Assembly (NCBI GenBank): GCA_051453625.1
Contig: JBOZIK010000001.1
Coordinates: 84,003,794-84,065,328 of the forward strand
Direction of reading: 5' to 3'
Length of the DNA stretch: 61,535 nt
From: Welwitschia mirabilis
Lineage: Eukaryota; Gnetophyta; Gnetopsida; Welwitschiales
Positions within the stretch are counted from its first letter, which is position 1, and every line of letters starts with the position of its first letter. The notes beneath the pieces were generated by a model, which saw only the letters and a program-made list of their open reading frames with translations, was not told where the DNA came from and made no database searches. Below, piece by piece: positions 25,427-37,320 of the stretch. The position numbers and the translations under genes were made by a program.

Positions 25427-26765
25427 TGTGATACCCTGTCTTTTATTACTCTAATTAAGTACCTTTTCTCCCTTTTCTCTTGCTTCATTCTTTAATATGA
25501 TTATCTAATAGATGTAATGGGACCTAAGATTATATTTTATTTATTCCTTTATTACTATTTTATATTTTAAGAAAATCAAATCATATTATTATTATATATT
25601 TATTTATAATTAATTCCTAAGTTATTTTGGTTTACAAACAATATAATTTTGCATCCTATAATTATTTCTAATTTGTTATCACATAGAAAGATATTTTTTA
25701 AATAGTTGAGAAGATGTAGACTTATTATAAATATATATGGATAAGTTTAAGAATATCATCTAACTAATATAATAGGAGGTTTTAACTTCTATTAATGGCA
25801 TTCTAACTTAATATCTAACCACTCTCCTAAAAAAGGGTGGTTTTACTTTAGATTCTAAATGATACAAACATGAATAGGCTTAATTCTATAGGCTTACAAT
25901 CCACCTCGATATATTACCAATATAGGTAACAAGTAGTACATGAGGTGGATGCATGCTTACAGATAACTCTTACCTTCTTAAAACATCTCTGTATGGTGTA
26001 TCATGATCCATCGATATCAAAGGCTCAAGATATTAAGTCAAACCAAGTTCATACATAGGCAAGATAACAAAGTGGTGATCAAATCCAATTTTAGAAGAGT
26101 ATTATAAAAAATGCAATAAAAACCTCTTTGATAATGAAATCCAAGTATGGAAATGAAAATTATTAGGATTATCTTGATTTAGCCTTATTCGTTGAATACA
26201 CTATATAGATGCACACATAGAATTCTAACTAATGTGGATATTTAATGGATTGTTTATTTAGTTATAATAATTCTAATCATCACTACATTTTTTCAATAGA
26301 AACAATCATATAAAAGAAAATAAGCATAGTATAATATCTCTATACTTAATATTATAATGAAGAAAACATAATAAAGGAAAATATTATTTTCTTTTCTTTC
26401 TTTCAAGAATAATAATTATATTCAAAATGTATCAAATCACATATTAATAATATACCTAAATAAGCTTATTCATACCTATAGCTATGTCAATCCTAGAAAT
26501 ATTCTTTCATGCTCATATGACAATCTCCATGAATTGGCACAATGAAGGTAAATAAAATTAAGTATAGCTCAAGCATGATTATTAAGACATAATAATTTAT
26601 TCAAGAATTACATAACTATACTATAAGTCAACAAAATTAGTGATAAATGAAGGACTATTTATATTACTTGACTACTAACATGAAAACCCTTATAAGCATG
26701 CACATTTAAAGTAAAGTAAAGGAAGACGATAAAAAACACATTTTTTCTAATAAAATATTATCTAT

Positions 26766-26780
26766 AAGTAATGTAATTTT
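26766..26780. repeat. Target-site duplication of nested LINE, left copy
   Basis: The bases AAGTAATGTAATTTT are identical to 32031-32045. LTR sequence continues leftward from this copy and rightward from the other, as expected for duplication of the insertion site. Confidence 0.75.
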
Positions 26781-26822
26781 TTAAAACATATATAGAAATA
26801 TATTAACCTAGAAAATTTACAT

Positions 26823-27090
26823 GAGGGCAAAAATGCCCCGTCTTGATGGGAAAAGTTAAGCTATTTTATAAAATAAAGAATATTTTATGAAATCCTCAAG
26901 GATAAACTATAAATAGAACCAAATTGAGGACAATAGTTCCTTTGGATAGATAGATGAATAAAAGGAAACTAATTAATAAGGATAATATTGTGTAACACAT
27001 GTAGAGATGATTTATAAACTAGTAAAATTGGGGACAAAAGTGTTCCAGGGTAATAGAACTATTAAAAACTTTAAAAAATGGGAATTAAAC
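26823..27090. repeat. Three degenerate units of about 102 bp with a hairpin core
   Basis: Related cores GAGGGCAAAAATGCCCC (26823-26839), GAGGACAATAGTTCC (26926-26940) and GGGGACAAAAGTGTTCC (27029-27045) recur about every 102-103 bases. Each is preceded by a similar AT-rich stretch. Each core can fold on itself. They lie at the 3' end of the nested LINE. Confidence 0.55.
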
Positions 27091-27749
27091 TAGGATGAAA
27101 AAACATAAAAGATGAAGGATTATTATCCCTCACAAAAAAGGGAAGAGATTACTATGATTATGCTCTAGTAAAAAGTAGCTCATTTCATTAAACAACACTT
27201 CAAATACTTGATTAATGTCCTTGAATTATTTAACTCTTATTTGATTATTATCTAGGTGCAGTCTAAGTGTTTTCTTCCTATAACTTAACTTAATAGCTTG
27301 TGAAATGATTCCATGAGAGATTTCTAAAGGCACAAATGGGCATCTCTTTATTCCATGGATGAGTGCAAGCATGAAATTTCTTTTTACAGTGTTCATGTCT
27401 ATATTTTCCTATTAGTTATGCTACCACTCTTCTAAAGTGAAATTTTTGGTCAACTCTTGCATGAAACTCAGGCTATTTTCAGGCTTGGATTGCTTCCTCC
27501 ACTCTTGGGGTTTAGTTGGAAACTTCTTCTAAGCTATTTCATAATATATTTCCTTCTAAATTAAGAGTGGATTTAGTGGTAGGAATTGATCCCATTGCTA
27601 TTCTGATTTGGAAATGATATCACTTGATTCTCCTATTCATACTTATTGAAAATGATAAGGGTGTACTATTGAAAACTAAATCATTTCTGGTACATCAAAT
27701 CTTCCAATAAGTTAAGTGAATCCCATCATTTAAGTAAGTATTAGATCTA

Positions 27750-30690
27750 TTGCATAGGTTATAGTAGTTCTTCATAATTATCATTAACTTCTTACTTCAA
27801 GTGCATTGATGAAAAAGATGGTTACCATTTTTAGGACGTGATTAAATTTCAACTTGAAAACCCTTCTTGCAAAATTTATTTCTAAAAATAATTTTATTAT
27901 AATCCTTTAACTAGAAAAACACTTTAATCTTATCTAGAATTTAACCTTTCTAGAATTTCTAATAAGATTCATATTTTTCATATTTTTTGGAGAATATGCT
28001 TGGTTGTATCTTCATGACATATATTTAGATCTAATAGATGTCTTCAACTTTTGCTAAGATGTTTTCTTAGGTAGTATTCTCCCTAATCAGTGCTCTAATT
28101 TTGATATTTGTAATTGATTAATTTACTCCATGGCTATTCTTCTTTGGTTAGCCTTTTCAAGATCTGTTATGTTGTTATAATAAGATAATCTTCTAATCTC
28201 TGGTTATCTTAGATGATAAACTCCTTAGATCAAGTTACTACATCAATTTATAAACATGAATGAGGTTTTAATCTTTGCCTTTATACTAAATAATTTCCAT
28301 TAAAATTCTATTTATTTTTTGAATGATGTTATAAGGAGGCAATAACAGAAGCTATGTATCTAAAGGAAGAGATTAGGTATAAATTTACAAGAATAATCTC
28401 CCTTTGAACGAAAGAAAGTTAGTCTACCAAGAGTTACATTGTCTTTAAATAGATTCAACAATGCATTTCCAAGAGAGGGTCTTATGCCAATTCAACAAGG
28501 GTATTCCTAGGTATATTTCCTATAGGTTTTCCAATTTAGTATTCAAAATTCTATAGATTTCACAATCTTTAATACTATTTCTACTTAAGGTGTGAATTCT
28601 ATATTTATTTTAGATGGTATGAAGACTTGTAGCTTCTAAAAAAAGGTTTATGAAATTCTTAATAACTCTTACTTGCCAACATGAGGCCTTGGTCATGATG
28701 ATGATGTCATCTGCATAATGGTTATTAATGAAAGTTTGGCCTCCTATCTCCTAATATCTAAAACTCCATTACTTTTTAAAAAAACTTTTAAGATATCCAT
28801 AACAAATAATAAAATATATGGAGATAGGAAATCCCCATATCTTAATCCTTAACTAACTAAGAAGAATTTAGATTTATGGTTATTAACCTCTACACTAAAT
28901 TTAGCTGAAGCCTATATGTCTTGTTATAGATTAATGATGTCTTGATAAAAACTAGTATTCCTAAGAATAAAACCTAAAGCTTATTAGCTAATAAAATCAT
29001 AAGATTTTATGATATCTAATTTAGCAATAAGAATGAAAAATTTATGTTTTTTAATAGAATGAATAATTTCATGAATCAAGAGGATTTAGTCCTAGATATA
29101 CTTAAATCAAATGAAAACATCTTGAGACTCAAAGATCATGTTGGGTAGCAAGGGGCTAATATAGTTAATCATGATTTTTGCAAATATTCTATAATAAACA
29201 TTTCAAATACCTAAGAATCTAAAATACTTTGATTTATTGGCATCTTATTTTTTGGGTATAAGAATAAACCTAGTTCTATTCATTTCCCTAGGAATGAGTT
29301 TGTTGTGTAGAATATTCTACATGACATCCTAAAGTTTATTTCCCAAGATGAAAAAGTAAGATTTGAAGAGTTTAAATGATCACCCATCTAGACCTAGAGC
29401 TCTGTTATTCTTCATAAATCTCATAGTTTATAAGACTACATCTCTGCTTAGGGGTTTAGTAAGATGGAAATTTTCTTCTTTATAAATTCTCTTATTTTTC
29501 AAAATAAACTTAGGGGTGATTCATTTAAAATTTTCATAAGGTGAGCCTACATTTTATTAGCTATTTCCTATTCATTTTTAATTATGTGGTCTCTTATGAT
29601 AAGTCTTCGTATCCTATTGTCTACTCTATGCTAATTGGCTTACTAGAAGAAAAACCTAATGTACTTATCCCCCTCTTTAAGCCACTTAATCCTTGATCAT
29701 TCTCTTTAATAGTTTTCCTCATCAACATTTATATCTTAGAGTCCCATGAGGGATTGATATTTCAAATTATGAAGTCTATCTTGGTGTTTTCCCTCTTTTT
29801 GTTTAGCCTAAATTCTCTTGATTTCTTTTTCATGGTCCTTTTCGGATTTAAATCTTTCTTTATTTTTTCTTTTCTAGTCCTTCATGTGGGATTTAAAGGT
29901 ATTAAGATCTCTATAGAGGAAGGTTAATGGATGTGTATCATCATACTAACTCTATATTTTTCTGATAAATTTCTAGTTTCTATCCTTGTGATCTAGTACC
30001 ATTGAATTCAAAATGGAATCCTCCAAGATACTATTGCTCCTAATCTGAGTCTGATTGGACAGTGATCCAACGCTATTCTATTTAGACCATAGGCTTCGAT
30101 TAGGAGTTTTTCCAAGTCCTTTCTAACTATAAATCTATCAATTATGGACATTATCAAGTTTTTTACTGTTCTTTTATTAGACCAAGTATATTTGCACCAG
30201 TAAGATCAACATCTATAAGGGCATTCCATGCTATGAAATCTTTTAGAATTAAAGCTACTCTAGAATTCTAGTTTTCATTTCATGATTTCTCCTAATGGTA
30301 AAGATATTGATTGAAGTACCCGACTATAGGCCAATTTAATTTATCTATAATAATCCTTGTAATTTTCCTAAAGTAGAAGCTTTATCTTAATTATTTTGAG
30401 GACTATAGATGTGTGTTATAGTTCAATCTTCTTTCTTAAGAAAGATGGTTAGAGGGTTCTTACTGATATTAACGAAATCTACCTTCTTTTTTATAAGAAT
30501 GATGAGACCTCTTGAGTTTTCTTGAGCTACAGATGTAGAAGAGTTTCATTATTACCCTAGATTTTTGTTTTTATTCCATCTCTCATTTTTTATTTCTATA
30601 AATAAAGTAAATTAATATTAAATTAACTAATGAGATTTCTTAGAGTATTTTTCTTGTAGAAGAATACCAATCCCTTGTAATTCCACGAGG
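27750..30690 (-). pseudogene. L1 ORF2: endonuclease, reverse transcriptase, zf-RVT-like end
   Basis: Minus-strand landmarks in order. The endonuclease begins with a decayed WN.RGL-type segment (SSWNYKGLV) near 30660-30690. It continues with ALILKDFIAW, KYTWSNKRTVKNLIMSIIDR near 30130-30200 and ALDHCPIRLRL near 30045-30075, which keeps the DH of the catalytic SDH box. The reverse transcriptase shows ALGLDG near 29380-29405 (family form APGPDG) and HYADDIIIMTKAS near 28685-28725. A NGNHLFHQCT segment near 27800-27830 fits the terminal Cys/His motif of plant L1 proteins. An intact protein would nick target DNA and prime reverse transcription there. Many stops are present. Confidence 0.75.
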
Positions 30691-30699
30691 AACAATTCA

Positions 30700-31810
30700 T
30701 TAGGTCTATTTTCTCCTCTTTTTCGATGCTTAACCTTTTTTTATAGTATCTTCAATGATAGCTTAGAGCTATTAGCCATATTCTCTATAGTTTTTCTTTC
30801 TCAAAGGATTATATTACCAGGTCTACCTCTTATTTGAATTTTCACATCATTTTGACTCATCTATATTTGGTGGATTTTGAGGTTTCTAAGAGTCTTCTTC
30901 TTCTATAAAAGTTGAAAGAGTTTTTACTTCCTCTCCTATATCTTCTCCTCCTTACTTTTCTTAGTTTCCCTGGGGAAAACCGTAGTACTTTTTACTAAGT
31001 TTTTCTTTCTTTGTTTATGCTGATAGATGCTTTGCTTGTGTTCACTTTTTTCACAAAAATAATAGATTTCCTTTTACTTTTCTTTAATGTCAACTATCTA
31101 TTTTTGACTTTCTTTTTTTACATGCCAATTCTCCCACACTAGAAGCATCTCTTTCCTATAGAAATGCATCCCCTTAAGATGTGTTCTGATTTTCCATAAT
31201 TATTACATGGAACTAAAAGATTCTTATAGGTAACGTAAAGGTTACATATGTCTCATATGGATCTAAAATTTAAGATTAAATCTTTTCTGTGTCCTCTTAG
31301 GTCATCCAAATGCATAATGTAATAAGGACTAGTCTTGTCTATTTAATGGTTATTCTATCAAGATTAATCAGTTCACCAAACTAATATGTGGTTTTTCTTA
31401 ATATGTCTTCATCCTAAAACTTTAAATGGCAACTTATGTATGCAAATCCATATTGGTAATTTTCTAAATAGGTTTAAGTTAGATTGCATTCTCAGCATCC
31501 ATTTGTCTAGAACGAGTCCTCTCATCCTCAAGAACCAATGTCCTATTGTGATGATTACATCTCGATCTCATTCATTACACAAGTAAAAAAACACTAATTC
31601 TTCTAGCATAGCAATAACTTTAAATTTACTAATCCTCATCCATTTTGTTACTATCTATTCTCTAATATGATCAAGCTTGGATCTTGAACTAGATGAAATG
31701 AACTAACTAATTAAACTATATTGGAGTTTCTTCTCAATCTCAAAGCAAGCACCTTCATCAATATCAAATACTAGAGTTTCCCCCTCCCTATAGAATTGAG
31801 TCTTCTCCAT
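30700..31810 (-). pseudogene. L1 ORF1, DUF4283 and zinc-knuckle protein
   Basis: The minus-strand start at 31808-31810 opens about fifty codons beginning MEKTQFYREGETLVFDIDEG. It is followed, after stops and shifts, by GHWFLRMRGLVLDKWMLRM and LPIWICIHKLPFKVLG, typical of the DUF4283 region of plant LINE ORF1 proteins. A cysteine-rich stretch (CNNYGKSEH and CFQCGRIGM type, with TAG where Gln is expected) near 31120-31230 is a CCHC knuckle. The protein would bind LINE RNA. Its position upstream of ORF2 on the same strand is the normal L1 layout. I chose this start because it precedes the first conserved block with about 220 bases of 5' sequence before the target duplication. Confidence 0.7.
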
Positions 31811-32030
31811 TTTAGGGAACACCCATTCTTAAATCCAAAAATAAATTAATGTAGAGATATTAATAAAATTTCATAACTTACCCAAAGAAAGTCTATCTAG
31901 TAGCCAAAATTACCCCCTTCTTGCCATAGTTTCATAGAACCAAAACCACCCTTACCAATTTGATGTCTTCCAAGCCCTAGCTCCCTCTTGTGTTCCAAAT
32001 ATTCCTTTGAAATTTTTCCTATAATAGATC

Positions 32031-32045
32031 AAGTAATGTAATTTT
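32031..32045. repeat. Target-site duplication of nested LINE, right copy
   Basis: AAGTAATGTAATTTT, identical to 26766-26780. The following bases (AAGATACTAATATAAA) align with the LTR at 48522-48538, so the host LTR resumes here. Confidence 0.75.
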
Positions 32046-34084
32046 AAGATACTAATATAAAGTTATTTTAAATACTCAAATTTCCTATAAAATTTATATG
32101 ATAATTTTTTTATAATTTAAAATCTTAATTATAACATTTTTGGTCTCTAAGGAGACATATTAATCAAAAATTAATAGTTAGTTAATTATAAAGTAAAAGA
32201 AAATAAATTACAGTAGTTTTACATAAACTAGCTTTATAATAGAATCATTATAAAATAAGTTAGGCTATCTTCAAATTTTAAAAATATTATTTCTAAGGTC
32301 ATGATTTAAGGTTAAGAACGATCAAATCATTTAAAATTATAGTCCCATCATACTATACTAAAATGAATATAACTTTTAAAATACTTTGAGTTTTTAGATG
32401 ATTAAAGATTCTTTGGAAATATTATTTAATTTCTATCACATAGGATACTCATGTTTTCAAATATCTTAACTATTAGTTATAGAAAAATGTAAATTATTTA
32501 CTATTTTTTTCATTTATTGTCTAATGTGTTTTACAAATAAATTTTTAAAAAATTACCATAAATTAAAAAATTTACTATTTTTACATGTTCATAGTTATAA
32601 CACAATCCAAGACTTATAAAAAAAATTCACTACTTTTTACCTAGTAATTAATAAGCTATGATGTTTTTAACCTATACCTCTATCCTAGAAATTTAACTTT
32701 AACTATAAGAATTATGGTAAGTTTCTACAACTAGTTATGTAATAATTTAGATTAGTAAATTAATAAATCTAATAGTTAAACTGATTATCAATTCTAAAAA
32801 ACCCATTTACTATGAGCCTTACAATTACCACATAAGAGTAGTAGTTTAAAAGAGATTTTTGAGGATTAAACTTTTATCCCTAATAAGATGGATCTAATGC
32901 ATAATGAATCAATAATATGTTGTTATGTATCTTGATACAAAATAAACATAGGTACCCTAGTATCTCCAAATTGATTACTTGGCCATACTCATCCATTAAT
33001 AACCTTAATTACTAAGCATAAGAGACTTCTCATATTCCCTCGCATCTTAGTGAGAGCTAATGGGATAGAGCATAATTTTATGATATATTATAAGTAGTGA
33101 TCTAACCAAATATTAATCATTCTACTAAAATATTAAAAGAGAGAATATGGTTAACATGAGTAAAGAGCTTACTTGGAAAGATTAGTAAGCTCTGGATAAT
33201 TGGGGCTTGATGAATATTCAAGCTTAAGAGTCTTTATAATCAATGTTTTAAGATTCAAAATCCATAAGCAAAATAGTGAAACAAACAAAGAGGAAATAAG
33301 AAAATGCACTTGCATGAAAAAAAGATAGTATCTATCTTTTTTCAAGAGAGGAAAGGATCTTTATACATAGATAAATGAAAGGCACATAGCTCTAGATCAC
33401 ATGATGTATTATTGGTAAGTTAAATGCGAAATAAGTGACATTGAAGTATAAAAAGAGATGATATTTATGATTAATGTACCAAAAGCATAAATGGACAAAT
33501 CTCAAAATTTTTACATAGTATAATGAGATAAACTCTTCAATTCTAATGAACAAAATAATAAATAGGCTATGAATGAACTGCTCTTACACATCTTAAGAAG
33601 ATAAATGTTATGGTAGGGTAAATCTACTCATTTATCATTCTTTATTCTAACTAAGAGTCTATGTACTCATTCAAATGTTTATTTATTTAATAATGCATAA
33701 AATATATTAATTACATAAAACAAGGAATAAAAATCTATTCATAATATAGTACACCTATCATATTTACCAAGAATTTAAACAAGTAAATAGGATGTAAAAT
33801 GTATTATTATGTTCTCTTGAAATTTTTAATTTATAAATTTTATCATGTAATTTTAATTCCTTACCTAATGGATTTATCTAATTTTAAATGTTTGAATAAG
33901 TTTTCTTAGAAAATCCTTTTGACATAATAATTATCATTTTCATGATGAATTATGAAAATCACAAACTAAGGCTAATATAGATTGCCATCTTATTTTGATA
34001 AGTTCTTTAAAGGAGAGTAATCAATCATCTGATTAAAAGCTGAATATCTAAGTAAATAAGTTTTACAAAACATAAGATATGACA

Positions 34085-34097
34085 TCCTTCCTCACTT
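34085..34097 (-). promoter_or_regulatory. Polypurine tract of the left gypsy unit
   Basis: On the minus strand AAGTGAGGAAGGA lies directly upstream of the LTR start TGTCATATC. This is the expected place of the plus-strand primer in an LTR retrotransposon and it fixes the inner border of LTR 1. Confidence 0.7.
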
Positions 34098-34169
34098 AGA
34101 CTAATTTACTCCTATGAATCGAGATACATAAAGCATTTAGAAACACCTAACTATATATTATGATAATAA

Positions 34170-34390
34170 AAATAGATTTGAATATTAATTTTTCATTATT
34201 TTCTCTAGCTCTGAAGTAACTTCATCAATGCTATGATTACTCACTTTATCTTTATTTGATGGATCTCCTTATTTTATAAATTAATAGTTTGTCGATGGAG
34301 TACTACTTTAAGGTTTCCTATAGTTGTACAATCTAGTTCCACCTAAATATGAGATTAATTTAATACATGAGAAGGATATATAATATACTT
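34170..34390 (-). pseudogene. Chromodomain-like C-terminus of gypsy integrase
   Basis: In shifting frames the minus strand gives YPSHVL, then a LHRQTINL segment and SNHSIDEVTSELEKIMKN. This parallels the chromovirus tail whose family form contains DPSHVL, ILDR, LRNK and a W.NH..EEATWE segment. In living elements the domain guides integration into particular chromatin. The aromatic and spacing details are too eroded to judge function. Confidence 0.65.
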
Positions 34391-34399
34391 TTGTAGCAT

Positions 34400-35850
34400 C
34401 CTTACATGGAAAACATTATGCATCTGTAATAATAGAGGATGAAAATCAATCTTATATATAATAGGTTAAACTACTTCTAATATTTTAAATGGTACAATGA
34501 ATTGAGAAGCTAATTTTTATTTCTTAACTTTTTTTATTACTAATTTCATTAGTGATACTTTAAGAAATATATGATTATGTATTTTGAATTAAAGATATCT
34601 TATTTAATAGTCCACATACATCTTCTATCTATCTACTACTTCTTTAAGTTTGTCCTTAATGATCCTAATTTTACTTTTTATTTTTTTATAATATTTCTCA
34701 TTATATAATCAATCTTTCTTAATATTCTATCCATGAAGTAAGTTCTCTACATTCTCTATGATAGAGGGCTTCAAATAAAGCCATTTGAATTAAACTTTGA
34801 TAACTCTTATTATATTGGAATCATACCAATGGTAGATACTCTTTCCAATTCTTAGCATTATTTAGAATACATATTTTGGTAAGATATTCTAAAATTTATT
34901 TAATTATTTTTGCCTAATCATCTATTTTAGGATGAAATTTAGTGCTTATAGTTAACTTGGTTCTTAGACCCATTTGTAATTCTTATCATAACGTAAAAGT
35001 AAATTTTGAATCTCTATCAGAGATAATCACTAAAAGCACACCATGCAACCAAATAAAATTTTAAATATATACTTTAACTATATTCTTAGCAACATGAATA
35101 TATTTTATTAGAATGAAATATGCTAACTTATTTACTCTATCAATTATTTTTTAAAAGTTATACAATAAATTTTATGTAAATTGCATCACATTTATACTCT
35201 AGAATATCATGAGGATAAAGTAATATTACTAGATTTCTATATTCTACTTTAACTTATTGATAATTAGAACACCTTAAAACAAATTCTACCATGTCCTTTT
35301 TCATCCCTACTACCAATTTTTTTTTGTTTCATGTTTTGATATATTTTAGTTCCTTTAGGATGATTTACTATAGGTTAATTATAAAATTTAAATATTAGCT
35401 TATGTTTAGTTCCATCTACACTAGGAACTAAAAATCTTCCCTTGGATCTTATAATACTATCTAAATTAATACTAAAATTCTATGAATCTTTTTATTTTTC
35501 TAACTAATCCTTTAAGTTTTGATAATTCTTCTCCTTTTTTTATCCCTCTAAAACAATGGTAGAAATTTGGCTTTAAATTTTTATAACTACTTTGAGATAA
35601 CCTTCTCTACTGAGATTATTTGTAACCTTATTTAACTTACTTTAATGCTATAAAATCTCTAGATCAAAATTGCATATAAATTCTATGCATCTTATTTATT
35701 TAATATTTAAGTTTGATCAGGTAAAAATATATTATAGACTTTTATGATTAGTCTAAACGTAGAACTTTGCACCATAGAGATAATGCTACCACAAATTTAG
35801 AGCAAAAATTATTGTAGCTAATTCAAGATCATGAATAGCATAATTTTTCT
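34400..35850 (-). pseudogene. Integrase core and C-terminal half of RNase H, region A
   Basis: From right to left, NYAIHDLELATIIFALNLW then HYLYG near 35755-35845 is the RNase H segment. A TAG separates the two pieces. The integrase core follows at about 34730-35180 and matches base for base the better-preserved region B integrase (42529-42768). The catalytic triad cannot be confirmed in this copy because of frameshifts. The protein would have inserted the cDNA into chromosomes. Confidence 0.7.
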
Positions 35851-36252
35851 TGTGATTTTTGTATTGTATAGATGTTGCGATGCCAATTTGTAGGAATTTG
35901 ATGGTGTATTTGGAGTACTTTTACAGGACATTTATATAGGTTTAGATGCNNNNNNNNNNNNNNNNNNNNNNNNNNNNNNNNNNNNNNNNNNNNNNNNNNN
36001 NNNNNNNNNNNNNNNNNNNNNNNNNNNNNNNNNNNNNNNNNNNNNNNNNATTTACTTTTAGTTAAGTAAAAGTAAAAATACCAAAAACTACTATTGGAAA
36101 TCAATTCTCTAACTCTGAGCCTAGTGTCTTCGTTGGGATTACGACATTCGGGTAAACTCCCATCTATACTAATGTGTGTTTTTGTGCACGTTATATCATT
36201 TACAGGTTTACCTAAGGATTTCAAGATTGCATAAATTCACACTACAACAATA
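35851..36252 (+). repeat. LTR-like dispersed repeat, copy inside RNase H
   Basis: The RNase H sequence is broken between the AY.S codons (just right of 36252) and NYAIHDLELA (left of 35851). The right 160 bases match 600-766 and the reverse complement of 60838-60995. The segment runs TGTGATTTTTG to CACTACAACAATAG and contains a 100-N gap, so its true length is unknown. About 20 bases of RNase H present in region B are missing. No clean target duplication is visible, so this could be a solo LTR with a small deletion. Confidence 0.7.
35950..36049. other. Assembly gap of 100 N
   Basis: Exactly 100 Ns, the usual placeholder for a gap of unknown size. It falls in the repeat inserted into RNase H. 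Confidence 0.95.
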
Positions 36253-37320
36253 GATTCATAGGCTATTACTCTTTTATCTTATTTAAGAACTACTCTAAGA
36301 CCTTCTCTAAATGCATCACTATAAATTAAAAAGATCTTTAAATCATCTGGCATTACTAAGACTAGATCTCTAATTAAGCATTCTTTAAGATAATCAAATT
36401 GTTGCTGACATTTTTCTATCTTTTAAAAGTCTTTATTTTTCTTTAATAAAGACTCTATCTAGAGATGTTAGAGATGAATTGTTAATAGTAATAATAAGAC
36501 TAAAAAATCTTCTAACCTTAGTAACATTTATAGGTTTTGGCCATTCCATAATTTCTATAACTCTATCTTGATCCACTAATATACATTTCTTAGATACTAC
36601 ATGACTTAGAAATTAAATGGATTTCTTCCAAAATAGCATTTTTCTATGGTGATTCCATAAGATTTGTAATACTATTTTCAAGTCTTTTTCATGCTCTTTA
36701 TAAATCTTGGAATAAAGTAGGATATCATTAATAAATACTATTAAAAAGAAATTGAGATGTAATTTACAAACTCATAAATATTGTAGAGGAATTAGTTAAA
36801 CTAGAAGGCATATTGGTAAATTTGTAATGCCCAAAATAGATTCTAAATGCTATTTTATAAATATATTCTTCCTTAATTTAAATTTGATGATATTAAAATT
36901 TTAGATTAACTTCTTATAACATTTTAAATTCCTTGAGCTAATCAAAAATATCATCTATTCTTAGCAGTGGATACTTGTTCTTGATGGTAATCTTATTTAG
37001 CTAGATTTAATCAATGCATAATCTTGGTGTTCCATCCTTCTTCTTTATACATAATATAGGTGCTTTCCATGGTAATACATTAGAATGAATGAAACATTTT
37101 TATAAGAGGTCTTTAAGCTAAATTTCTAATTCTCTTATTTCTATAGGAAACATTCTATATAATGCCTTAAAATTTAATTAGGTTCCTAGGATTAATTCAA
37201 TGGAAAAATCAACCTTCTAAATTGGTGTCATTCTTATTAATTATATTGTAAATACATCAAGATATTCTTAGACTATTGGTATATAAATTTTATTCTTTCT
37301 TAAAGATAATTTGTCTTAGG
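36253..37320 (-). pseudogene. Reverse transcriptase, region A
   Basis: The minus strand near 36721-36745 reads IVFINDILLYSK, where the family form is VFIDDILVYS. One catalytic aspartate of the YxDD-type box is therefore Asn here (AAT for GAT), which would abolish activity. EHEKDLKIVL follows, as normal. The N-terminal half of RNase H lies toward 36253-36450. Region B keeps FIDDIL at 43911-43935. Confidence 0.75.

Larger units (their letters stand above)
26781..32030 (-). mobile_element. L1-type LINE nested in the gypsy LTR
   Basis: A 5.25-kb insertion lies between 15-bp direct repeats. On the minus strand it carries, from right to left, an ORF1 with a DUF4283-like region and a zinc-knuckle segment, an endonuclease, a reverse transcriptase and a C-terminal Cys/His segment. 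The 3' end is the left side, where the sequence after the duplication is T-rich, as for a short poly-A tail on the minus strand. All frames are broken, so it is inactive. The left 400 bases contain short tandem units (26823-27045) and might belong to the 3' UTR or to a further insertion. The LINE arrived after the host LTR. Confidence 0.8.
25427..34084 (-). mobile_element. Ty3/gypsy long terminal repeat 1 (3' LTR), split by a LINE
   Basis: On the minus strand the LTR starts TGTCATATCTTATG (34084 leftwards) and ends GGGTATCACA at 25427. It matches 39946-42185 and 47146-50701 along its length. Without the inserted segment (26781-32030) and one copy of its 15-bp target duplication it is about 3.39 kb, close to the 3.56 kb of LTR 3. 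A TATA-like segment lies at about 33359-33372, at the place where LTR 3 has CTATATAG. As the 3' LTR it would supply the polyadenylation signal of the transcript. Confidence 0.8.

Noticed and set aside
31386-31586. A 66-codon plus-strand frame
   Set aside because: It is antisense to the LINE ORF1 DUF4283-like region.
35829-36224. A 131-codon minus-strand frame across the 35950 gap
   Set aside because: It spans the repeat inserted in RNase H and 100 Ns, so it is not a gene.
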